Below, one piece after another: positions 33,835 to 43,539 of a stretch of DNA of 64,000 bases; within the stretch, counting starts at the first letter, position 1, and each line of letters opens with the position of its first letter. The stretch lies in NCBI RefSeq assembly GCF_001553625.1, contig NZ_CP014230.1, forward strand, positions 1,302,001-1,366,000, in the 5' to 3' direction. Under the pieces are notes generated by a model. The model was given only the letters and a program-made list of their open reading frames with translations. It did no database searches and had not been told where the DNA came from. The position numbers were made by a program, and so were the translations under genes. Source of the DNA: Desulfomicrobium orale DSM 12838 (GTDB lineage: Bacteria; Desulfobacterota; Desulfovibrionia; Desulfovibrionales; Desulfomicrobiaceae).

Positions 33835-34767
33835 TTATGCTTGTGAGTACACTGGAGCACATTGAAGGACTCCGTAAACGTCAAGCCATTCTTCTGCAAA
33901 CCAGTCTTCATCATATCCTGTGATGCCGGGAAATCCTGATATGGATGTGGAATACACATATTTTGCTTCGTGCTTTCCGCCTCCGATGTCAGTATATTTT
34001 ATGCTCAAGGTAATTTTCGGCAGTTCAGGTTCGATTTTCGGATCTTTTTTAAAAGAGAAAAACAAAATTGCATTAACAAGCTTGCAGTATACAGAAGGAA
34101 TTTTCATTGTTATCGGTATTGGATCTATAGACACAGGAAGAATATAATTAATTTTTTTAGTTTTCCCGTGCTTTTTGACGTATTTCTCTATGAAAAATGG
34201 CGTATTTTCTTTCTTTATATTCATTTTCAGCCAATTATCATCTAACTCAAAATATCTGTACTCTGTGTTATACACTTCGCTTGCGAGCTGGTTTGCCTCT
34301 TCGATTACCTTCTCGATTTCAAATTCCCACCTTATTTCTACGTTCTTCGCTGCACTGGACCCTATATTGACGATGGGGATATCTATTTTTTTAGCTTGCT
34401 TCATCTTGTATGGCTCCCCTTCAGAGTATGAAGGTAGTTCCAGCCATTCAATATTAATAATAATATTCTCCATACTTTTCTTTTCTGCAGAGTTTTTCAT
34501 GTAGCCCGTTTTGAAATTGATGGATGAAAATGGAATGATCTCCGGGCGGGACATCATTTCGCGCTGTTTTTTCATCTCATTTGCCGTACGGAATGTGGCC
34601 ATCGCCGCAAAGCAGGCAGCCAGGCTGGCGCCTGAACCGGTGACAAGAGAGAACAGTGTGAAAGAATCTATTTCTGACAAAACAAAACTATTGACTGCTG
34701 CAAAGGAAAATCCCGCAAAGATGCCGATTATTACCGTCAGGGCAATGTGAGGAAGAAACGTCTTCAT
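33835..34767 (-). CDS. AT-rich orphan membrane protein
   Basis: 310 residues. Two N-terminal hydrophobic segments (about residues 9-28 and 36-58) are followed by a soluble domain of about 240 residues rich in Lys, Ile, Asn and Glu. Base composition and codon use are markedly AT-richer than every neighbour, which suggests transfer. A short TANEMKKQREMMSRPEI segment resembles the juxtamembrane part of many uncharacterised phage-sensing or signalling membrane proteins, but I cannot name a family. The start overlaps the stop of the ClC gene (ATGA), so it is translated from the clc transcript. Confidence 0.6.
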   Translation of the reverse strand: MKTFLPHIALTVIIGIFAGFSFAAVNSFVLSEIDSFTLFSLVTGSGASLAACFAAMATFRTANEMKKQREMMSRPEIIPFSSINFKTGYMKNSAEKKSMENIIINIEWLELPSYSEGEPYKMKQAKKIDIPIVNIGSSAAKNVEIRWEFEIEKVIEEANQLASEVYNTEYRYFELDDNWLKMNIKKENTPFFIEKYVKKHGKTKKINYILPVSIDPIPITMKIPSVYCKLVNAILFFSFKKDPKIEPELPKITLSIKYTDIGGGKHEAKYVYSTSISGFPGITGYDEDWFAEEWLDVYGVLQCAPVYSQA

Positions 34768-36590
34768 TTATTTTTCTCTCCGCTGCGGATGGTCTTGAGC
34801 GTCTCCGCATAGGCCGTGAAAACATCCGCCCGGTCCAGGGTGCCCAGCACCCGAGTGGGGTCCTCGGTGTCTACCACCGGGAGCTGCGCCAGGTCCGACT
34901 CCACGAATTTGAGCAGAGCCGAGTAGAGGTCGTCGTCCGGGCGCAGCAGCACTGGCGGGCGGGCCACATCGCCGGCCACCAGCAGTTCGCCCAGGCAGTC
35001 CTCGTACATCACCTTGCGCAGGTCCTGCACGGACAGGATGCCGGTGATGGCGTCGTCCTCTCCGCGTACCGGAAAACAGAGTTCGTTGGAATTGACGATG
35101 ATATCCGTCAGGGCGCCGAAATGCGTGCCTTCCTCCACCACCGTGACCCGGCTGCGGCGGAAGTGTTTCTCCACGGTTTCTTTCTCCAGGATGTTGGTGG
35201 TGGCGTCACCGACGTGGGCCGGAGAGTCGAACTTGTTGCCTGTCTGGTTTTCGTAGAGAGAGACATTCCGGCACAGCACAAGGGAAATGGCCGAGGCCAG
35301 CATGAGCGGAGCCAGAAGACCATACCCCTGGGTCAGCTCGCAGACCATGACCAGCGGGCCGATGGGCGCGTGGGCCACTCCCGCGAAAAAGGCGGCCATG
35401 CCCACCAGCACGTAGCCGCCGGGCTCCTGTACCACCGCAGGGAAAAAGCGCTGCGCCAGAGTGCCCACTACGCCGCCGCTCATGCCGCCCACCAGCAGGG
35501 CCGGGGCAAACATGCCGCCGCTCATGCCCGATCCCATGACCAGCGAGGTCGCCAGAGTCTTGCCCGCGATCATGCCGAGCATCATGGTCACGGAAAGCTT
35601 GCCCAGAATGGCCATTTCGAGCCAGCCCTGACCGCCGCCCAGAAGCTCCGGAAAGGCGTACCCGAGAGCGGCCATGGACAGCGCACCCAGAGTCAGGGAA
35701 GGGATGAAGCCGAAACGGTCGGTCAGGGGCCAGAATATCCTGTATTTGATGCCCCGGAACGTCGTCACATAGGACCAGCCCGTGGCCGCGCAGACAAGAC
35801 CCAGCAGGGCGTAGAGCGGCAGTTCCCGGATGTCCGCGAAGGTGAAGGACGGAATGCCGAAAATCGGATCCGCTCCGAAAACAAGAGTGAACAGGGAATA
35901 CGAAACCACGGAGGAAATGATGGACGGCAGCAGGGCTTCGGCCTCGAAATCCTCCTTGTAGATGACTTCCACGGCGGTGAGGGCTCCGCCCAGAGGGGCC
36001 CGGAAAATGGCTCCCAATCCTCCGGCAGCCCCGGCCAGAAGCAGAATCCGCCGTTCCTTGGCCGAGAGTTTGAGGCGTGTGGCCAGCCAGGAGCCGCAGC
36101 CCGCGCCGAGCAGGGAGATGGGGCCTTCACGTCCCGCACTTCCGCCCGAGGCGATGGTCAGGATGGACGTACCGACCTTGATGAGGGGCACTGCGGGTTC
36201 GATGCGTCCTTCCTGGTAGTGGAAGGCCTTGATCATGGAGTCCGTGCCGTCCGTGCCGGAGTAGCGGGTGAAAGGCACGAAAAATCGCAGGAGCACGGCC
36301 GTGAAAAGTCCCACGGGTACCAGAAAGGCAAACAGAAGCCAGGGGCGGGGATCCCCGGACGGTCCGGAAAAAAGCGCCTCGCCGGCAGGGGCGGGCAGGG
36401 AAAAACCGGCCAGTTCGTGCAGCAGAAAATGGTGCAGCCACTCGATGGCCACATAGAAGATGATGGCTCCAAGGCCGGTCATGGCCCCCACGACCACGCC
36501 CAGAACCAGCCATTTGAAATTGAGAATGGAGCGATAGCTGCGGGTCAGCTCCAGAGGGATGGTGAAAAACGATCGCAACAGGGTCTTCAT
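34764..36590 (-). CDS. ClC-family chloride channel/antiporter with CBS domains
   Basis: 608 residues. About ten hydrophobic segments contain the ClC selectivity motifs: SGGSAGREGP near residue 150 (GREGP with the external gating glutamate) and GSGMSGGMFAPALLVGG near residue 355. The usual GSGIP position reads YSGTDGTDS, as in several bacterial ClCs with a cytosolic tail. Residues 460-600 form two CBS domains (VRGEDDAITGILSVQDLRKV; LAQLPVVDTEDPTRVLGTLD) that probably bind a nucleotide. The transport mode, channel or H+/Cl- exchange, cannot be decided by eye. It lies 8 bp after ribF. Confidence 0.93.
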   Translation of the reverse strand: MKTLLRSFFTIPLELTRSYRSILNFKWLVLGVVVGAMTGLGAIIFYVAIEWLHHFLLHELAGFSLPAPAGEALFSGPSGDPRPWLLFAFLVPVGLFTAVLLRFFVPFTRYSGTDGTDSMIKAFHYQEGRIEPAVPLIKVGTSILTIASGGSAGREGPISLLGAGCGSWLATRLKLSAKERRILLLAGAAGGLGAIFRAPLGGALTAVEVIYKEDFEAEALLPSIISSVVSYSLFTLVFGADPIFGIPSFTFADIRELPLYALLGLVCAATGWSYVTTFRGIKYRIFWPLTDRFGFIPSLTLGALSMAALGYAFPELLGGGQGWLEMAILGKLSVTMMLGMIAGKTLATSLVMGSGMSGGMFAPALLVGGMSGGVVGTLAQRFFPAVVQEPGGYVLVGMAAFFAGVAHAPIGPLVMVCELTQGYGLLAPLMLASAISLVLCRNVSLYENQTGNKFDSPAHVGDATTNILEKETVEKHFRRSRVTVVEEGTHFGALTDIIVNSNELCFPVRGEDDAITGILSVQDLRKVMYEDCLGELLVAGDVARPPVLLRPDDDLYSALLKFVESDLAQLPVVDTEDPTRVLGTLDRADVFTAYAETLKTIRSGEKNK

Positions 36591-36598
36591 GACGAATC

Positions 36599-37540
36599 TC
36601 AGAGCCGGGCTTCGGGTGCGGCCAGAATGGTCCGCCCTTGGGCGACATCCCTGCCGATCTGCTCTTTCAGTTCCTCGAGCCCGGAAAATTTGCGTTCCCC
36701 GCGCAGACGCCGCACGAAGTGTACGGTGAGATGCTGGCCGTAAAGGTCTTCATCCAGATCCAGAACGTGGACTTCCACGGACAGATCGTCGTTGCCGAAA
36801 GTGGGATTGTACCCGACGTTGGCCATGGCCTGGTGGATTCGGCCATGCAGTTCCGCCCAGCAGCAGTATACGCCGGTTTTGGGGAAAAGCTCTCCGGCGG
36901 GCTGAAGGTTGGCCGTGGGGAAACCCAGAAGACGGCCGCCCCGGCCCCGGCCGTGAATCACGGTTCCGGGCACACAGTAAAAACGGCCCAGCAGAGGCCG
37001 TGCGGCCCAGACGTCGCCCGATTCGATCAGCTTGCGGATACAGGTGGAACTGACCACCACGCCGTCCGCCGTCACGGGATCCATCCGCTCTACGCCAAAT
37101 CCCCATGTTTCACCCAGGGCCCGCAGCAGTTCGTAATTACCCTGTCGCCCCTTTCCGAAAGCGTAGTCATGACCGATGATCAGTTCCCGCGCGTGCAGGT
37201 GTTCCACCAGTATCCGGCGCACAAATTCCTCGGGCGGCATCTGGGCCAGAGAGTGATTGAATTCGAGGCAGAGCAGATATTCGATGCCAAGGTCGGCGAT
37301 GAGCTCGGCGCGCTGTTCATATGATGTAATGAACGGAGGAGTTTTTTGGCCCGTAAAAAAGCGCACCGGGTGCGGCTCGAAGGTGACGGCCACGGATGCC
37401 AGGTCGAGCCCGGCCGCCCTGTCCCGGACCCGGGCGATGAGCCGCTGGTGTCCGATGTGGACGCCATCGAAATTGCCGATGGTGACGCAGGCCCCCCTTT
37501 CCAGGCCAGTGGCCCCGCCGGGCCATGTGACGCGCTGCAT
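36599..37540 (-). CDS. ribF: Bifunctional riboflavin kinase / FAD synthetase
   Basis: RibF phosphorylates riboflavin to FMN and adenylates FMN to FAD. In 313 residues the N-terminal nucleotidyltransferase shows TIGNFDGVHIGHQRLI and the C-terminal flavokinase domain shows GTVIHGRGRGGRLLGFPTAN. The remaining motifs GHDYAFGKGRQG and VSSTCIRKLIESGDV fit. Length is normal. No FMN riboswitch-like structure is visible upstream. The cofactor product serves the many flavoproteins of this organism (AprA, QmoA/B, flavodoxin). Confidence 0.95.
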   Translation of the reverse strand: MQRVTWPGGATGLERGACVTIGNFDGVHIGHQRLIARVRDRAAGLDLASVAVTFEPHPVRFFTGQKTPPFITSYEQRAELIADLGIEYLLCLEFNHSLAQMPPEEFVRRILVEHLHARELIIGHDYAFGKGRQGNYELLRALGETWGFGVERMDPVTADGVVVSSTCIRKLIESGDVWAARPLLGRFYCVPGTVIHGRGRGGRLLGFPTANLQPAGELFPKTGVYCCWAELHGRIHQAMANVGYNPTFGNDDLSVEVHVLDLDEDLYGQHLTVHFVRRLRGERKFSGLEELKEQIGRDVAQGRTILAAPEARL

Positions 37541-37715
37541 GCATATCCTCCCGCAAATGACTGGGCCTCGCGTCTATCTCAAAAGGTCCGGAGCTTCAAC
37601 AGAAGGCGATAGCCCGACATTCACGGCGGATTTTCGTGCCGGGAGCGGCCTGCGGATTTCTAAAAAAAGACTTGCCAAGGCATATGCTCTCGCATAGAGG
37701 CATTTCTCACGTCGC

Positions 37716-37802
37716 GCCGAAGTGGTGGAATTGGTAGACACGCTAGGTTCAGGGTCTAGTCGGGGTTCCCCGGTGGAGGTTCGAGTCCTCTCTTCGGCAC
37801 CA
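37716..37802 (+). tRNA. tRNA-Leu (anticodon CAG)
   Basis: The acceptor arms GCCGAAG and CTTCGGC pair perfectly, followed by A and an encoded CCA. The anticodon stem CTAGG/TCTAG closes a TTCAGGG loop. A long variable arm (CGGGGTTCCCCGG-like) marks a class II tRNA. The T arm reads GGAGGTTCGAGTCCTC. It is 87 nt including CCA. Confidence 0.96.
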
Positions 37803-37810
37803 TGAAAGAA

Positions 37811-37850
37811 AAAATCCGGAATTTCTGTTCAGAGATTCCGGATTTTCTTT
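37811..37850 (+). terminator. Terminator after tRNA-Leu
   Basis: AAAATCCGGAAT and ATTCCGGATTTT form a 12-bp perfect stem, followed by CTTTTG. Confidence 0.88.
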
Positions 37851-37859
37851 TGCCCCCGG

Positions 37860-38828
<969 letters not shown>

Positions 38829-38876
38829 TGTGTTCCGTTTCCCGCCTGCCCTTGCGGTTCCGCGAGGGGTTCCGTC

Positions 38877-38908
38877 GGCCGGACGTGTCTCCCACGCCCG
38901 GCCTTTTT
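38877..38908 (+). terminator. Terminator of flavodoxin gene
   Basis: GGCCGG-A-CGTG pairs with CACG-C-CCGGCC, then TTTTTTG. It lies between flavodoxin and the convergent AraC-type regulator. Confidence 0.85.
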
Positions 38909-38922
38909 TGTTTTCCGAAGGA

Positions 38923-39804
38923 TTATTCCCTGAGAATCTGCGAAGGCTTGAGGCCGTGATGCTGCGCGAAGATTTTGGAAAAATGGCTCAGATTGGAGTA
39001 GCCGACTTCCAGGGCTGCCTCGGTGACGTTCCGGCCTTCGTGCCGCAGGAGATGCATCGCCCGCTCCATGCGGATCATGCGCAGATAGGCGTATGGTGGC
39101 ATGCCGTGCGCCTGGGTGAAGATCTGTTTGAGTTTGGACAGGCTCACGCCGACGCGTACGGCCAGGGCTTCCAGATGCGGCGGTTGCTCCATGTTGGCCT
39201 CCAGAATGGAGCGGGCTTCCCGGGCCGTGCGCAAAGATGCCTCCGAAAGCCTGGGGCGTGGCTCCGGCTGGGCAAAAATCCAGAGTATCTCCAGAATGCT
39301 GGAGAGCGCCAAGGGCTTTGCCTGGCCCGAATTTTCCGATGTGAGAGCGCGTAATCTGTTCAGAGCCTGGATCATGGCTGGGTTCGTGGGCCGGTGCAAA
39401 TGCAGAGGAGAATCGTTGTGCATGGCTTCTTCCAGTGCATTTCCGAGTGGCGTGTCCTTAACCAGGGCGCGAAGTTTTTCCGCCGGGCAGGTCACTTCCA
39501 GAAACCTGGCGCGGCAGGCCGGATCGCGCTGTGTGCGCTGTCCGTTTCCCGGGCTGTAAATCAGGGCGCAGTCGCCCGGCGCGATGTGCATGTCCTTGCA
39601 GGTTCCCGGCTGAGCCAGATTGAGGTGGACTTCCCCGTCCAGACATATGATCAGCAGGCAAGTGCTGCCGTCGCCCTCAAATACAGCGGGGGGGGCGGAC
39701 TCCGATTTTTTGAACGAAATATGGAACTGTTCAAAGCTCCAGTGGTGATTCTGTAAAGAAAAACTTTCGGAAATATCGGCTGTTGCGCGAAGATCCTCTA
39801 TCAT
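38923..39804 (-). CDS. AraC-family transcriptional regulator
   Basis: 293 residues from the ATG at 39804 (GCAGGGATAATT upstream; a TTG five codons earlier is less likely). The C-terminal 100 residues are a double helix-turn-helix AraC/XylS domain: VRVGVSLSKLKQIFTQAHG, AYLRMIRMERAMHLLR and ALEVGYSNLSHFSKIFAQHHG. The N-terminal 190 residues resemble the PchR/siderophore-regulator type cupin-like sensor domain. It is transcribed away from the fez-like operon that begins 470 bp on the other side, so it is the obvious candidate regulator of that operon. Effector unknown. Confidence 0.88.
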   Translation of the reverse strand: MIEDLRATADISESFSLQNHHWSFEQFHISFKKSESAPPAVFEGDGSTCLLIICLDGEVHLNLAQPGTCKDMHIAPGDCALIYSPGNGQRTQRDPACRARFLEVTCPAEKLRALVKDTPLGNALEEAMHNDSPLHLHRPTNPAMIQALNRLRALTSENSGQAKPLALSSILEILWIFAQPEPRPRLSEASLRTAREARSILEANMEQPPHLEALAVRVGVSLSKLKQIFTQAHGMPPYAYLRMIRMERAMHLLRHEGRNVTEAALEVGYSNLSHFSKIFAQHHGLKPSQILRE

Positions 39805-40274
39805 AATTATCCCTGCCAAAAGATTCGGGCTTTATACTGCAGAACTGTGAATATTGTTAGTTATGACGAATTCTTGGGATTCCTAATAAAATTTCCTTCA
39901 AATTGGCAAGAGGGGGCTGGATGCCTGTTGGAAAAGAAAAATGCGGGCAGGTATCTGTATGGTGGTCAGTAATTTCAGTTAATTATCCTGCATGGCCTTG
40001 TCTTCTTCTTTGAGATGGTATGTCTCTGTCCGCAAAAAAGTCATATTGACAGCATCTGATACGGGCGTTAGGCAATCAGATTTCATGAGCCCCGGCTAAA
40101 ATATTATTTCCGTGAATTTCATGAAACTCCCTCCCTTAGTTGGAAAAAAGGGAGGAGCTAAGGTGTGTTTCCTTGTGGTTTATTTGCGGGTTTGAACTTG
40201 ATTGGAGTGGTAAAAAAAACGGAACAGGTGGCGGTTCGCTGCCGTTGTTGCTAAGCCCTCTCCCGGAGCGTGTC
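39805..40274. other. Divergent control region between araC-type gene and fez-like operon
   Basis: About 470 bp, AT-rich, without a supported gene. A TTGACA at about 40047 on the plus strand is followed by weak -10 candidates, and a GAATTTCATGAAAC stretch lies near 40111-40125. An open frame from 40140 runs into the first fez-like gene, but its beginning is low-complexity and not protein-like. Confidence 0.5.
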
Positions 40275-40655
40275 GTGAAAGAACAAGATGATCCCAACAG
40301 CGCGTGCCCGCATGAGATGTACAGGCTCTACCTGCTGGAATTGCGCCCGCATGTGGTTGTGGCGCACCACCTGCCAGGCCGGTTGCGGGTCCGGGTACGG
40401 CCCGGGCTGGCGGCGATCAGGATGCTCAGCCGCCATGCGGCGGACGGTCCTGACGCGTTGCATCGGCTTTTGCCCGGACATCCTGCGGTGCATGTGAATC
40501 CGTTGAGCGGATCATTGGTTCTGGAGTATGCTCCCTCCCTCATTCCGTTCGAACTGCTGGACGAGTTCTTCCGTACCGGCAGCGATGAACAGGCGGCGGC
40601 TTTGTTGGACCGCCTGCTTGGTTCAAACCTGCAACCAAAGGAGACCGCATTATGA
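40275..40655 (+). CDS. HMA-like metal-binding-fold protein, first gene of fez-like operon
   Basis: 126 residues from a GTG with GGAG 7 bases upstream. The core reads VVVAHHLPGRLRVRVRPGLA, then HPAVHVNPLSGSLVLEY. This is the HMA_2 pattern (HxxPGRxRxR, 'G-v-xNp-TGSllV-Y') that also forms the N-terminal domain of the P1B ATPase two genes downstream. The classical CxxC metal site is absent. It overlaps the next gene by ATGA. In ferrosome loci this kind of protein corresponds to FezC-like proteins. No membrane segment is seen. The start could also be the ATG at 40317. Confidence 0.7.
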   Translation: MKEQDDPNSACPHEMYRLYLLELRPHVVVAHHLPGRLRVRVRPGLAAIRMLSRHAADGPDALHRLLPGHPAVHVNPLSGSLVLEYAPSLIPFELLDEFFRTGSDEQAAALLDRLLGSNLQPKETAL

Positions 40656-40939
40656 ATGAATCGACTCAGAAAGTTCTGCTGTTTTTGGGTGGCCTGGCCC
40701 TGGGAACCCTGGGTGCCTCGATGTTGAACAAGCACTCCAGTTCGCTGCGGCCGGCCATGACCGGACTGACCGCTGGTGCGCTCGAACTGCGTGACAAGGC
40801 TGTGGGCATGCTGCAGCGCACCAAAGAGGACGTGAGCGACTTCATGGCCGAAGTGGAATACGCGCGTACGGCCAAAGCCGCGGAAACCGAACCTGTAAAG
40901 CCGAAGAAATCCGGGAAGCGCGCTTCTTCGGCGTCCTAA
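40652..40939 (+). CDS. FezA-like small hydrophobic-segment protein (DUF6110 type)
   Basis: 95 residues. The N-terminal hydrophobic stretch KVLLFLGGLALGTLGASML with small-residue Gly pattern is followed by an amphipathic helix (ALELRDKAVGMLQRTKEDVS) and a basic Lys/Ala tail. This FLGGxALGTxG lead plus helical tail matches my memory of DUF6110/FezA proteins, which are tied to the ferrosome membrane. It is coupled to the upstream gene by ATGA and precedes the P1B ATPase by 9 bp with AAGGAG. A role in membrane insertion or organisation of the compartment is inferred, not shown. Confidence 0.7.
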   Translation: MNESTQKVLLFLGGLALGTLGASMLNKHSSSLRPAMTGLTAGALELRDKAVGMLQRTKEDVSDFMAEVEYARTAKAAETEPVKPKKSGKRASSAS

Positions 40940-40948
40940 GGAGAAAAT

Positions 40949-43030
40949 GTGGCTCTTTCCATCGTTCATGATCTGCCCGGGAGAATACGTCTGCGCGGGG
41001 CTTCCCGCGAGGATGCCCATGTATTGAGCCGGGGCCGTGGCGTCCGTTCGCGCGCTGGTGTGCTCGACGTGCGCCACTCCGCCGCCGGTGTGAGTCTTCT
41101 GGTCCTGTATGATCCCTCCGTGTTGGAGAGGGCGGACCTGCTGCTGGCTCTGCACGAGGCTTTCATTACCGAGCCGGTTGCGGGTGTGGAGATGCCGGAA
41201 GAACCCCCGCAGACCTTGACGGGCCTTTTTCTGCCGCTGGCCATACGGCCGCTCATGCCTATGGGCCTGCGGCAGCTCCTTGCCCTGAAACAGGCTTGGC
41301 CCCGGCTGAAAAAAGGGCTGGGCAGCCTGATCCGGGGCGCGCTGGACGTGGATGTGCTGGATGCCGCAGCCATAGGCCTGTGCCTGTTGCGCCGGGATTT
41401 CCGGACATTGACGTCCATCAGCCTGTTGCTCGGTCTGGGCGAGTTTCTGGAACAGTGGACCAGAAAGCGCTCTGAAGAGAGCCTGGCCAATTCCTTGGGC
41501 GCGCAATCCGTAAAGGCCCAGCTCCGCCGGGGCGAGGAAGAAATCGTGATCGATGCCACGGCGCTTCGCGTGGGCGATGTGGTGGTGGTGCGCCAGGGCC
41601 AGTTTATTCCGGCCGATGGCGTGGTCATGGACGGGGAAGGGCTGGTGGATCAGAGCCTCATGACGGGCGAGGCGGCCTTGCAGGAAAAACGAGCGGGCAA
41701 GGCCGTCTTTGCCGGTTCTCTGCTGGAGGAAGGCGAGATCTTCATCCAGGCCACTGAAGACGGGGACAAGACCGTGTGGCGGCGGACGCTCCATCTGCTG
41801 CAGGACGCCGAACAGCGCAAGGCCGGCATCCAGGGGCAGGCGGAACGTCTGGCCAGCAGGCTGGCGCCCTTCTCCCTGGCGCTGGCAGCTCTGGTCTTCC
41901 TTATTACCCGCGACCCGCGGCGGGCCGCTGCGGTGCTTTTGGTGGATTACTCCTGCGCCATCAAACTGGCCACACCTTTGGCGGTGCTTTCGGCCATGCG
42001 GCAGGCTACGGGCCTTGGAGCCACGGTGCGGGGGGGCCGCCATCTGGAAGATCTGGCCAAGGCCGATGCCTTTGTTTTCGATAAAACCGGTACTTTGACC
42101 ATGGCCTCGCCCGTGGTCAAGGAGATCGTCCCCTATAACGGCTGGAGCCGGGTGGAAGCCCTGCGCTTGGCCGCCTGCCTGGAAGAACACTTCCCCCACC
42201 CTGTGGCCAAGGCTGTGGTGCATCTGGCCTCTGAAGAGGGATTGGATCATGCCGAGCGCCATGCCACTGTGGAATATGTGGCCGCGCACGGGGTTGCCAG
42301 CTGTTTGGACGGGCAGCGGGTGCTTCTGGGCAGCCGGCATTTTGTGGAGGAGGACGAAGAGGTTGATGTGTCCCAGATGGATACTGTGGTCGAGGCCTGG
42401 AACACCGAAGGACGAACCATCCTCTATCTGGCCGTGGGAGGAGAGCTGGCGGCCGGTTTCGCTCTGGAGGATCCCGCCCGTCCCGAGGCGGCGGCGGTGG
42501 TCGCCAGCTTGCGGGCCTCCGGCGTCAAGCGGGTGGTCATGCTCACGGGAGACCTGGAGGGCATGGCCGCGCGCATGGCTCCGGAAATCGGAGTCACGGA
42601 GTGGATTTCCCAGGTCCTGCCCGATGACAAGTTCCGCTACATAAAGGAGTTGAAAGAGGCGGGGTATGTTGTGGCCATGGTCGGGGATGGCATGAACGAC
42701 GCGGCCGCTCTGGCCGAAGCCTCGGTGGGCTGCTGCATGCGTCAGGGCGCGGACATGGCCCGGGATGCCGCGGATGTCGTCCTGTCCACAAACGATCTGA
42801 CCGTACTGCCGGCGTTACGGGCCTTGTCCGTGGCGACGCTGGGCCGCATACGGCGCAATTTCGCGTTCATAGTGGGGATCAATTCCCTGCTGCTTCTGGG
42901 CGGACTTTTTGGTTTCTCTTCGCCCGCTCTGGGCGCGCTCCTGCACAATTCAGGTACCATCGCCGCCGCCTTGAACGCCATCCGGCCGTACTCCCTGCCC
43001 ATGATTCCGGAAAACAGACAAAGGAGTTAA
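40949..43030 (+). CDS. fezB: P1B-type metal-transporting ATPase (FezB-like)
   Basis: 693 residues. The N-terminal 70 are an HMA_2-like domain (HDLPGRIRLRG). Membrane helices follow. The actuator motif is LMTGEAA, the phosphorylation site is DKTGTLT, the nucleotide domain has the HP motif in EEHFPHPVAKAVV, and the hinge is GDGMNDAAAL. The metal-site helix reads VDYSCAIKLATPLAV, so the common CPC/SPC is replaced by SCA, the class (P1B-6) to which FezB of ferrosomes belongs. FezB is thought to pump iron into the ferrosome lumen. The start ('GTGGCTCTTTCC' region) is GTG with AAGGAGAA upstream. Confidence 0.85.
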   Translation: MALSIVHDLPGRIRLRGASREDAHVLSRGRGVRSRAGVLDVRHSAAGVSLLVLYDPSVLERADLLLALHEAFITEPVAGVEMPEEPPQTLTGLFLPLAIRPLMPMGLRQLLALKQAWPRLKKGLGSLIRGALDVDVLDAAAIGLCLLRRDFRTLTSISLLLGLGEFLEQWTRKRSEESLANSLGAQSVKAQLRRGEEEIVIDATALRVGDVVVVRQGQFIPADGVVMDGEGLVDQSLMTGEAALQEKRAGKAVFAGSLLEEGEIFIQATEDGDKTVWRRTLHLLQDAEQRKAGIQGQAERLASRLAPFSLALAALVFLITRDPRRAAAVLLVDYSCAIKLATPLAVLSAMRQATGLGATVRGGRHLEDLAKADAFVFDKTGTLTMASPVVKEIVPYNGWSRVEALRLAACLEEHFPHPVAKAVVHLASEEGLDHAERHATVEYVAAHGVASCLDGQRVLLGSRHFVEEDEEVDVSQMDTVVEAWNTEGRTILYLAVGGELAAGFALEDPARPEAAAVVASLRASGVKRVVMLTGDLEGMAARMAPEIGVTEWISQVLPDDKFRYIKELKEAGYVVAMVGDGMNDAAALAEASVGCCMRQGADMARDAADVVLSTNDLTVLPALRALSVATLGRIRRNFAFIVGINSLLLLGGLFGFSSPALGALLHNSGTIAAALNAIRPYSLPMIPENRQRS

Positions 43031-43033
43031 GTC

Positions 43034-43456
43034 ATGATCACACATTCGATTCCCGGTCGCATCCGGGTGCGGCATGCCACGCCCCTGACTGAGGACGCCT
43101 TGAATACTCTGACCAGCGATATTCGGAAGCTTGCTCCCTCCGCGCGGGTGGAGCACAATCCGGAGACATGCGGCACGCTCATTGTTTTCGAGGAGAAAGA
43201 CGCCTCGCCCGCTGTTGTGGAACTGTGCGGCGGACGGGAAGACACCGCCGCTCCGGCGGGCGGCTGTCCCATGCCGCAGCTGAAGATTCCGTGGCCGAGC
43301 ATGCGTGTCGTCAAACGGGGCATGTCCGCGTCCCTGCTCGCCTCCATGGGACTTTTGGCTCTGAACCGCGAAGGCGCTCACGCGCTCTTCGGAAGCGTCT
43401 TTCTGGCTTGCTTGGCGCGTCACGCCTGGGTCTACAGGCGGCGACTGATTCAATAG
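43034..43456 (+). CDS. HMA-like domain protein with C-terminal membrane segment (FezC-like)
   Basis: 140 residues. It starts ITHSIPGRIRVRHATPL, the third HMA_2-like domain in this operon. A middle loop holds three cysteines (NPETCGTLIVF, VELCGGRED, GGCPMPQ). The C-terminus has one or two hydrophobic stretches (MSASLLASMGLLAL; FGSVFLACLARHAW) that probably anchor it. It lies 3 bp after the ATPase and ends the operon before a terminator. By position and fold it is the best FezC counterpart. No CxxC metal-binding pair is visible. Confidence 0.7.
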   Translation: MITHSIPGRIRVRHATPLTEDALNTLTSDIRKLAPSARVEHNPETCGTLIVFEEKDASPAVVELCGGREDTAAPAGGCPMPQLKIPWPSMRVVKRGMSASLLASMGLLALNREGAHALFGSVFLACLARHAWVYRRRLIQ

Positions 43457-43504
43457 GCCATCTCTCAGACCGACTTGTCGGTTCGCCGGGGACAGCCTGG
43501 CTTC

Positions 43505-43539
43505 AAACGCGGTATTCGAAGTGGATGCCGCGTTTTTTG
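43505..43539 (+). terminator. Terminator of fez-like operon
   Basis: AAACGCGG-x-AT pairs with AT-x-CCGCGTTT around a short loop, followed by TTTTG. Confidence 0.85.

Noticed and set aside
37541-37715. Possible FMN riboswitch upstream of ribF
   Set aside because: No conserved FMN-aptamer core sequences or closing stems are visible in this short spacer.
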